A stretch of DNA of 64,000 nucleotides from Osmia lignaria lignaria. Its lineage: Eukaryota > Arthropoda > Insecta > Hymenoptera > Megachilidae. A program made the position numbers and the translations under genes. The notes beneath the pieces were generated by a model. It saw nothing but the letters and a program-made list of their open reading frames with translations. It was not told the origin of the DNA and did no database searches. Location of the stretch: contig NC_135039.1 in assembly GCF_051020975.1 (NCBI RefSeq), positions 10,328,692 through 10,392,691 of the forward strand, in the 5' to 3' direction. Positions 55,127-64,000 of this stretch are shown in pieces (position 1 is the stretch's first letter; each line of letters starts with the position of its first letter).

Positions 55127-58100
55127 TTAAGTGGTATCATTACTGTGATTTTCTTGTATTTTTGACGGTGTAAAAATTTTGGCGGCGACTCGCGATTTTT
55201 TAGGCTTTATTACATTTTGTGTATTTTGTACTTTATGCAAATTACTTTGTGCTTGTTCCTTTTTCTCACTAGGGATAATAGTGGTCGTCACTTCAACTTT
55301 CGTCGTCTGAAATAATATATTTTTATTATTAAACTTCAACTAGAAATTGTATTAGGTGTACAAATTAATTCGGTACCTTTAATGTTACACTTTCTTAGTT
55401 ACTATTTTAAATTCGAATACTTTTCCCGCGCTTTTGTGAATTTTAAAAATGGCGCGAGAATATGATTTCGATAATTGTAGTTACTACAATTTCTTAAAAA
55501 TAAGCCATTAATTAAAAAAAGAAAAGGCACCGAATTAATTTGTACACCTAATAGTTGAATAAGACACTGCTGTGACATACCTTTGTCGGTAGTTCTTTTT
55601 TCTGTTGTTGCATCACTGACTGAGGATTGTCTTTGGCACATTTATTCGCATCCTTATTATCAGTTTGCTTGTTGGCGATGTTTCTACTTTTCTTTTGAGC
55701 TTGGAGAGGAACGAACGATCTGGGATCTTTTATTTCAGTCTTCACTTCATTATGATTTAATTTTGATTGAGGCTGATGATGTTTATTATATTGATTCATT
55801 TGCTTTGGTACTGCCTGTTGATAAACCTGATTGTGCTGTGGTTTTGGAGTCGATTTACGAAAGTACGGTGGAAGTCGTGATTCTGTAGAGTAATCAGGGG
55901 TGGGTACCATCGGTGGCATTAGTACATTTGGTAACCAACTGATATTTTGTCTACCAGGACCAAAGGGGTGTGGAATGGGTAGACGTGGAGATTTGCCCAG
56001 CACATTAACCACTTTTAATTCCTAATAGAAAATAAATATGTTTAAACAGAATAATGTAATATGCTTAAAATAAAATTAAAAAAAAAGAAGAATTCAATAC
56101 CTCATAAACTTTCCTTGCAACATTCCCTGCTGCTTCACCATGATCCGCACAAAGATCTCCAACGAATACTCTACCATCTGGTAAACGAATATGTGCACGA
56201 ATGAAATTAGTATCTTTATCTGTCAAATACGTATATCGTGGCATCCCTTCTCTCCTAAACTGATAATATTCCACTAATTGTAGACAATACCAAATCGATG
56301 ATTTTCCATCTTCTATTCTCTCAGTTTGTCGTGCATGCTAAAAATGAAATTTACATTACAACAATTTAATGATTCATAATATTAATGATTGAAATACTTA
56401 CATCAAATAATTGTTGCACTAACGGAGGTGTATCTAACGTTTTATTCTCTACTTGTATGGCAGTATTTTTCAAGGGTGGTTTTGGTATCCTACACTGTGT
56501 ATTCTGTTGTGTACTTTGCTGTGTATTCCCATCAGAGATTTTTAACATTGCCTTCAAGAATTCGCTAGGATCGTGTGGCTAAAATATGATAATTATAACA
56601 AATGCCTATCCCAAACAATAAAAGAATCATTGGGAAATATACAGGTGATCGAATGAAGGAAACGATGGCAATGATACTTACAGTCCTGTCCGGGAAACCT
56701 TTATTGACCTGTTTTACCTTCGGATCCATTGGGGCTTGTGGAGGAGTTATGTTTGGCTTGTAATAAATTAAATACAGTTGCTTTTTTTCTATGTACACGT
56801 ACATGATGAGTTGTGTGGATGTAATGCTTACCTGTTTCTTGTGTAATTCATTCCATAAAGCTTGAAACTCGGACGTTGGCTTCATTGTTGACGGTATCTT
56901 CGGCGACGTCGATGACAAATTAGTTTGTTTCTCGTAGGATGCAAAAGCGCTCGCGTTTGCGCAGGATTGAGCTGCTTGGCTGGGTGCGTGATTCGATGAA
57001 TCTATAGATTCTGTGTTCACTTCCGGTGTTCCGGCTTTACTATGCTTCATTCTTTCACCGTAGCTAATATTTATGAAATCAGTTGGCGCTAAGCGATACC
57101 CCCGACCTTCTGTACATCCACTTATACTAAGTCCATCTTAACGTTGCAAAAACAGTAGACATTTGATTACCTGAATTTTATATTGAAAAAGTAAAAAAAA
57201 AAAAGGCAACGAATTTATATTCACCTTTAAATATTTTATCAAAGACAACATCGTACATTGTATCAATAAAATTCTCCATCTTTTGTATTCCAATCACGGT
57301 ACCCTTGTAACCAAGAGGAACAGTGAAATTCTCTTTAATGCAACAAATTCGATCCAATAAAAATGTCTCTGCCTTTGGATCGGGTGGAATTTTACGTAAA
57401 TGTAAGTCAGGTTTAAAAAGTAAATGCGGTTTCACGTTCATCACTACAGGTTTATGTTTAATGTTTTTCTGTGCCTTAAGAAAGGGATCTATCGTTTCCT
57501 CGATAGTTTTCACTATGGATGGATCCAATGCTTCCACCCCACAGGCACGGTTTTCTACTCCTTGAAGCTGTTCCTTCAACCATGCCATTATATCGTTCAT
57601 TTCGCACGTGCTGTATTTAAAAAATTAACAAAATTAATATATTATAATTGATTAAGTGTACAAATTAATTTGGTACCTTTAATATTACACTTTCTTAGTT
57701 ACTATTTTAAATTCGAATACTTTACCCGCGCTTTTGTGAATTTTAAAAATGGCGCGAGAATATGATATCGATAATAATAAATTCAATTAAATTAAAAAAA
57801 GAAAAGGCACCGAATTAATTTGTACACCTAATAATATTGATTAAATCAACACTTACTCTTTGTTAAATAATTTCTCTTCTAAAAAGAAATCATTATTTAT
57901 ATTCTGCGCTAATCGTTCGAATAAGTCAGGACACTTTACCATGTACATACGAATTAAATCAATCACTTTGGAACTATACAACCATTGACCATTCTCTTTT
58001 CTAGTGTAACCAGGTATCTATAACAATACATAAGATTATCAATTAATATTTCTATCATCAATTATTTTACGGTTGAATTACCTCTTCGTTCTTTTTGTTG

Positions 58101-61100
58101 AATTTTAAATTTAATCCTATGTTATATTTAGTGTCGTCCTGTTGGAATTCGTCAGGGGTCTTTTTAACATAAATCGTCCCAGTGATTTTGCTTAAAAGCA
58201 AACTACTTATTCCTAATCGTTTTGCAGCTATACTTCCCTGCATGTATTTTGTTCTAAGGTCTGCCTGAACCTGTTTTATCTTCTCCAACGATGGTTCTGG
58301 CTTTATAAGCACAAACACCGTTACTCTTCCAGTCTTTCTATATACAGTAGGATCCAGTACCTATAATACATTATTTGAAAATAAAATATCAGTTAACTTA
58401 TCAATACAGGGTGTCTCATAAATCCTGTAACACCGGGAAATGGGGGTTCCTGGGGTGATTCTGAACAACTTTTTCCTTTACCAAAATGTTGGGTGAAGCT
58501 TCGTTTTTGAATTATTAAAGAAAAACACTAGCCAATGAGAGCGCGCGCTCATTTTTGGGAGCGTTGGCTCTGAACCGCGCTCGGTCGTGAACAAACGCAT
58601 TGGCACAGCGTGCGACTAATTCCACATTGTTCTTAATTTAAGACAATGTAATATTTATCACACACTTCTTTCAATACCCACGCGGTGCCAATGCGTTTGT
58701 TCACGACCGAGCGCGGTTCAGAGCCAACGCTCTCGTGGTTGAGTGTTGGCTCTGAACCGCGCTCGGTCGTGAACAAACGCATTAGCACACCGTGGGTATA
58801 GAAGGAAGCGTGCGACTAATTCCACATTAACGAAATGCGTTTGTTCACGACCGAGCGCGGTTCAGAGCCAACGCTCTCGTAGTTGAGTGTTGGCTCTAAA
58901 CCGCGCTCGGTCGTGAACAAATGCATTTTGTTAACGTGGTCTTAAATTAAGAACGATGTTGAATTATTCGTTATTCACGAATAACGAATGCGTTTGTCAA
59001 TGCGTTTGTTCACGGCCAGTGTTTTTCTTTAATAATTCAAAAACGAAGCTTCTACCAACATTTTGGTAAAGGAAAAAGTTGTTCAGAATCACCCCAGCAA
59101 CCCCTCATTTCCAGGTGTTATGAAACATTTATATCATACCTCTCCCCGCGCTCCATAGTATGGTTGTCCTAACATGAAAAATGTACATCCTGATTCAAAA
59201 ACGCTTTCAATATTCTTGTACGGTGATGCAGGAGCAGAATGGACCGAAATATCTTTGACTACTGTTTGATAAGGATGAGCTGCTTGCGTGTCTGACCATT
59301 GTTTTTCAAGGCATAACCATCCATGCCTAATTACATATCTGTAGCCTATTAATGAACGTACATAAACTAATATATTAATATCTCCAACTTCTATTCCAAG
59401 ACGACCCATATACCTGGAAATGTAACAATTATTAAAATATAGTTACAGGTGATTATTAATAAACTTACGTTTCATTGATATGTTTTCTTATCAAGTTCCA
59501 CTGTGAAACCAGTGGACCTTTTATTTCTTCTCTGTTCACATTCTCACTAAAGTAATTCATTTTTGGATTAATTAAGCTTAACTTTGTATCACAATTTGAA
59601 ACGGCTGTTACTTGAGCTTCTGTTATGTGAGGCCAGTTTACAAACACGGTTTTACCTAACAATTCAGATGCTATTTTTGTTAAGTCTAACTCAGCCGGCG
59701 GTGTTATGTGCAAGATCATACTGTCTTCCTTCGATTGTCGTTGAAACACCTTCACCTTAGCCTTTTCCAAAGTGGCGGTATGCTCTATATACTGCAGTGT
59801 AGGGAAACCGGGATAATGTAATTCCACTTGTACACCATTGCACAATCCCTTAACTAATTTTTCTCGCGGGACAATGATATCCTCGCGATGTATAGCCATC
59901 ACGTTCGCGGTACTAACGAAATCATGAAAATGTTCAGATACCGCCTCGTAACGTCCCATACTTTGCGTCGAATGTGTATAGCAATACATTGATCCATGCT
60001 TATTCCTTGCTTGTTCATCCGGGGTTAATTTAACATAGTAAGGCGCCATTGCATCTTGTAATCTCGTTGAATCTATAAATGGAATAAGTACAACAGCTTC
60101 CCATTCTTGTCTTTTACCATTCAAGTCGGTTTCAAACTCCACAGGGTAATAATCAATTATAGGAGATTGTTCGTCAGTCAATAATGATTGAAACGCTGGG
60201 GGCAGCAGCTTTTTACTATAAGGCGGTAATACAGCTAGTAATTGTTCAAACGGTAAAAATGGCTCTCCAAATTCGAATTCAAATTTTAAGTCCTTAAAAT
60301 CCTTTATATCTGAAATATAAGGTGCATAGTGATGCGGGTAATACCACGTCCAACTACAACATCCGTTGTAGTAATAATGTAAATTCCACTGCAGCGCTGT
60401 AACATATCCTTCAGCTTGGGAACGCAGGAAATCCCTGAAATATGATTGGAAAAATGTAGATAACGATTATCAAAATTTATCTCTTACAAGGAGATGCCAC
60501 GAGGTGGTAACTTTGAATGAGCTTTAGTGCATTCGAAAGGGGAGGTCGACGGTAAAAATCATGTTAAGGGTTTTGGGTGTATGGGCCCTACCTTTTGAGA
60601 AAATTGCATAAATATCAGTGCGTGTTTTCAGCTACACCCGAGCAGTCACTATTTTGTAATCTATGCAAGCTCGGTTCAAGACAGCATTTTAGCAATTTTT
60701 TTTCTTTCTTTTTTAGATGATTCTATTTATGAATTGATTTCTCTCATTTTTTGCAGCAAAAGAAAATTATTTTTTTATGATTTTACCATTTTTCTAGACC
60801 TATAAAAATAAATTTTGAGCTGTTTCTAATTTTATCATTTTTCTAGATTAATATAAAATATTGTGCAATATTAGAATAGATTTTTATGTATTTCTAATTT
60901 TACCATTTTACAAAATTATTGTTATCTTCCATTGCACATAAATAACATAATAAAACCACATAAAAAAATAATACCTTTTTGCTGCAAAAAATGAAAAAAA
61001 TCAATTCATGAATAGTATCATCTAAAAAAAAAAAAGAAGAAAAAAATTGACAAAATGCTGTCTCGAACCGAGCTTGCATAGATTACAAAATAGTGGCTGC

Positions 61101-63228
61101 ACGGACACTATTTAGGTTCATACTGAAATTTAACTATTCATTGTATTTATGGTACAGCTGAAACAATGCACAGATATTTATGCAATTTTTTCAAAAAGTA
61201 ACGTCCATACACCTAAAACCCTTAACACTAGTTGCATTGAACTTGTCGCAGTGAAGTTGGCTACGCATTCACTCACCGACACGGCGTGAATGCGTTAGTG
61301 AATTTGTAGCCAACTTCACTGCGACAAGTTCACTGCAACTCATTGTACTGTCGACCTCCCCTTTCGAATGCACTAGAGCTCGAAGTCGAGTTAGCACCTG
61401 GTGGCGTCTCCTTGTTAGATCATATGACTTTCAGAATATTCTTACTCATTTATATCTTCATATTTTAGCTTATTTATGTAATAATCCCTCTTATGTTGAA
61501 TAAATTCCATAGTATAGGTCTCACTATCGGACTCGTCATCTCCTAGTTCATCCTCATTTCCTAACGACTACGTTAAAAAGTATTAGATAAAGTACATGTA
61601 AATATTAATTATTAAGTACACACGAATAAGTACCATATCGACTGCAGCTCTAAGTAAAGCACAAAATTCTTTATCTTGCATCTTTTTTGGGGACAAATTC
61701 TGTTCATTACCCTCCGATTTTTTGTGATTAGGTTTATCAGTCTCAGTCAGAGGTCTTCCCGTTTTACTCTCGAGATACTTTAGATCTGCATAATGCTCCG
61801 AAAACTTTAATATGTCAAAACAACTAAGTCTTTCCATAAATTTTTCAAATCTATCTAATTTCAATGTTCCCGCCTCGTTTATATACCCTGAAACAAATTT
61901 TACATCTTAACTAATTTACAAAGTATAATATGTATATTATATCTTTAATAAATCAACTGACCTTCTAGCGTTGGCAGTACATCCATGTACACTTGGTACA
62001 ATATTGATAGCGCACCATGCATAATATCTAAATTTGGTAAATTTGGAATAAAATCATTTCCCACAAGGAATCCCATTAAAATCCAATCGTCAATTATTTT
62101 TTCCAAATCATAAGGAAAAGGTAACTTTTCTCTCATTGAAGAGAACTCATGATTTATATACTCTCTCAAAAGTGATAAATGAAAGAGACAGAACTTTGTC
62201 TCCTCCGGAGTTAAAAGTTTTGTTTGTTTTTTACCATATACTATTTCTTCTCTCAATAATGTAAAATGTATTTCATGAGTACATAAGCCTAACATTATTA
62301 AATCCGCATCTAAACCGTATAAACAATGTTTAGTGTGTATATCATAATCTGGTTGTGCTTTCATGTAACGAATATAGTCCATTATCTTGTGTTCTCCTTC
62401 TCCGGGAACCTGAAACATTTTTTATTTCTTTATACATCTCGCTATAGGATTTTAGCTGCATATTAAAGTTTATTACCTCGGATCCACTCAATATAACTTT
62501 GCACTTTTGCCATTGTTTGTCAGTGGAAATTTTGTACGTGACCAAGTACCTTAAGTGTTTATTGACTTTGTCCATAAATTCTGTCCCTGGAGTTATAGCA
62601 TTCGAATCGAATCTTTCCTCTTTAGGTATCTCTATGCCCTGAGCTCTAGCTTTAGCTTCTAGAATTTCTGCATCTTTCGCAGATCTGAAACGTCTGCCCC
62701 TCTGTTGATTAATTTTTGCTCTTGGGGCTACACCATCGATTGCTATAAAAAACAGCTTCCGAGGTTGAATCATGCGAAATAATAATTCGATATAACGAAA
62801 TATATTCTCAAATATCACATGTTCTGAGATGCGAAAGGAAACATCGCTATCGTTTGGATGAGAACAACCGTGTATGATACCATTCACATCTAAATACAAA
62901 TTATCAAATTCAGGTATCTGAAAACAATGATATAATTTGTATTATTCTTTGCAATAATAGCTGAAAAGAATTGTATGCTAAAGAAATTTAAGTTACACTA
63001 AACTCTATACATTCTTACAGTGTAACAAAGAATATCATTTATATAACAACAAAGCATGTAAACAAAATTTGATAACTAAGAAGTTGTTTAAAGAATTGCA
63101 CAGAAATTTGAAACAATTTTCACGCAAGTATATTTGTTTATTTTTTCAATCACCTGGTAATCCTTTAACGTTTCATTGAGACAAGGATATCTTTCACTGA
63201 TATAGCGATAAAACTTTGGTATACCCAT
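55127..63228 (-). CDS. pcm: 5'-3' exoribonuclease 1 (Xrn1/pacman), 16 exons
   Basis: Degrades decapped mRNA 5' to 3' in the cytoplasm and P-bodies. Exons in order: 63154-63228, 62477-62917, 61962-62409, 61634-61887, 61446-61567, 59469-60434, 59140-59413, 58082-58360, 57857-58017, 57225-57610, 56832-57136, 56682-56756, 56402-56578, 56101-56337, 55581-56021, 55127-55306. All phases fit: about 1606 residues, close to Drosophila pacman and human XRN1. The start MGIPKFYRYISERYPCL is canonical. Metal-binding acidic residues fall at D35 (YLDVNG), D86 (AIDGVAP), E176 and E178 (VPGEGEHK), D206 and D208 (GLDADL) and D291 (GNDF). The HYYYNGCCSWTWYYPHHYAP segment is typical of XRN1. The tail holds a dsRBD-like exon (56101-56337) and a Q/P/K-rich low-complexity end. 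Several introns carry MITEs. Exon 11 uses an unusual acceptor, GTTAAG. Confidence 0.97.
55352..55551. mobile_element. Mariner-type MITE, TTAGGTGTACAAATTAAT family, copy 2
   Basis: This 200-bp element in the last Xrn1 intron has ends TTAGGTGTACAAATTAATTC and GAATTAATTTGTACACCTAA, bordered by TA. It takes up most of the intron between exons 15 and 16. Confidence 0.85.
57652..57831. mobile_element. Mariner-type MITE, TTAGGTGTACAAATTAAT family, copy 3
   Basis: This copy in Xrn1 intron 9 is about 180 bp, with ends TTAAGTGTACAAATTAATTT and GAATTAATTTGTACACCTAA. TA follows on the right; the left TA has mutated to GA. Confidence 0.8.
58407..59129. mobile_element. Foldback element in Xrn1 intron 7, sister of the COPB2 element
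   Basis: Starts CAGGGTGTCTCATAAATCCT after TA. The arms (about 110 bp: ACTTTTTCCTTTACCAAAAT and its complement near 59060) match those of 2289-3798. The body repeats GAACCGCGCTCGGTCGTGAA and its complement several times. The right end has decayed and stops about 10 bp from the exon 7 donor (intron begins at 59139). Confidence 0.8.
60487..61414. mobile_element. 928-bp foldback element with TTA target duplication, Xrn1 intron 5
   Basis: Ends CAAGGAGATGCCACGAGGTG and CACCTGGTGGCGTCTCCTTG are inverted and flanked by TTA on both sides. A TTA/TWA 3-bp duplication suggests a PIF/Harbinger-like origin. Arms share TAGTGCATTCGAAAGGGGAG and TGCAAGCTCGGTTC(G)AGACAG. Nested in the right half is a near-perfect hairpin (about 61228-61331). 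Confidence 0.75.
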
Positions 63229-64000
63229 CTTAAACAGGGAACGTTTCTATAATAATTTTTGTAGTCTTTCCGTGTTCCTTACTGTAATAATAACACAATT
63301 TCTTGCTTGAGGACTTTGTACAGAAATTAAAAACTTTTTCCGTAAGTTTATCAACTTTGCTCCTACGTTCTACGTATCGATTAACCATGAAGTTTAAATA
63401 TGTACATAGGTGAGGAACTCAACTTTATACGTGAAGGTAGCGCACCTATAGCAACTAATAATTGAATTATTTTCCCAAAAAATTAACTTTTAAATTTACC
63501 GTGAACAGTTTTCTAACTGAAACAGTTTAACACAACGTCTTGAAATCATTGCTATTGCAATTTTTCATTAAATGCGTGAAGGTCCAACTTCGAATTCCGC
63601 GTCGGTAAAACAGTGAACGTTTCATCGAAAATTAGGTCGCTAGCGTGGAGGCACCGACGAGATACTGTCGGTGGTGGAGGCCGAACTTCGAATTACGCGT
63701 CGGTAAAACAGTCAATGTTTCTTCGAAAATTAGGAACAGAAACTGATTTAAGCGCCACCACAGTTATCGCATCCAACTAACGGCATGCTATTCTACGTCA
63801 CTTTTCACATGCGCCTAAATGATGATCCACGGATGTTACGATAGCTCTGAATATTATGTACGTTACAGACAAAGTATAAAATACGATACTGCACGTATGA
63901 TCTAAGAAATGTATGAATGACCTAACTCCTTCAGCCAAATATTATATATATATACATTTTTTGTAATATAACATAACCAAGGGAAGAATATTTCTACAAA
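63229..64000. promoter_or_regulatory. Upstream region of Xrn1 with a direct repeat pair
   Basis: It must hold the Xrn1 promoter and 5' UTR. Two direct copies of about 55 bp, from CAACTTCGAATTCCGCGTCGG or its variant through CGAAAATTAGG, lie at about 63583 and 63680, 97 bp apart. No coding exon is seen up to the window end. Confidence 0.45.

Noticed and set aside
1..64000. CRISPR array, operon or bacterial mobile island
   Set aside because: All recognised genes are spliced animal genes; no regularly spaced short repeats with unique spacers. The telomere-like spacers at 33.5 kb are repeated, not unique.

Overview
The window reads as nuclear DNA of an insect, most likely a hymenopteran and probably a bee. 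The genes are intron-rich with mostly small introns and insect-type animal proteins. Short TTAGG-type (arthropod telomere motif) tracts are scattered about, and the introns and spacers are AT-rich and crowded with short inverted-repeat elements. The order is inferred, not proven. No prokaryotic, viral or CRISPR feature was seen.

Layout. (1) 496-8367, + strand: COPB2, the beta'-COP subunit of the COPI coat, 8 coding exons. (2) 8368-14794: non-coding, with a 600-bp hairpin (about 8980-9580) and a 114-bp tandem array (about 11290-12190). (3) 14795 to about 34900, - strand: a FoxL2-type forkhead gene, assembled by splice phase from seven exons with an 11-kb intron. Its introns hold tandem arrays and mobile-element relics. 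(4) 34.9-38.8 kb: spacer with relics of a hAT-like short-element family. (5) 38823-43296, +: DNAJC11. (6) 43741-44369, -: a small three-exon paralogue of the Xrn1 C-terminal tail. (7) 44.4-48.4 kb: transposon debris, tRNA-like repeats and one more Xrn1-like remnant. (8) 48418-49097, -: a C1orf50 (DUF2452) homologue, divergent from (9) 50134-54333, +: importin-13. (10) 55127-63228, -: the complete 16-exon Xrn1/pacman 5'-3' exoribonuclease.

The intact genes are mostly housekeeping: coat assembly (COPB2), mitochondrial cristae organisation (DNAJC11), nuclear transport (IPO13) and mRNA decay (XRN1), plus one developmental regulator (FoxL2). There is no operon logic. Neighbours are convergent (DNAJC11 with the Xrn1-tail paralogue; IPO13 with Xrn1) or divergent (FoxL2 with DNAJC11; C1orf50 with IPO13).

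The most unusual items are: the stand-alone Xrn1-tail paralogue, which keeps a dsRBD-like module and three in-phase exons; a foldback cluster of tRNA-like 3' halves in an importin-13 intron and between genes; a foldback element carrying NRF-1-like palindromes at exactly 21-bp spacing; and vertebrate-type TTAGGG arrays inside the insect FoxL2 locus. All gene models come from reading frames, splice signals and phase matching by eye, without transcripts.
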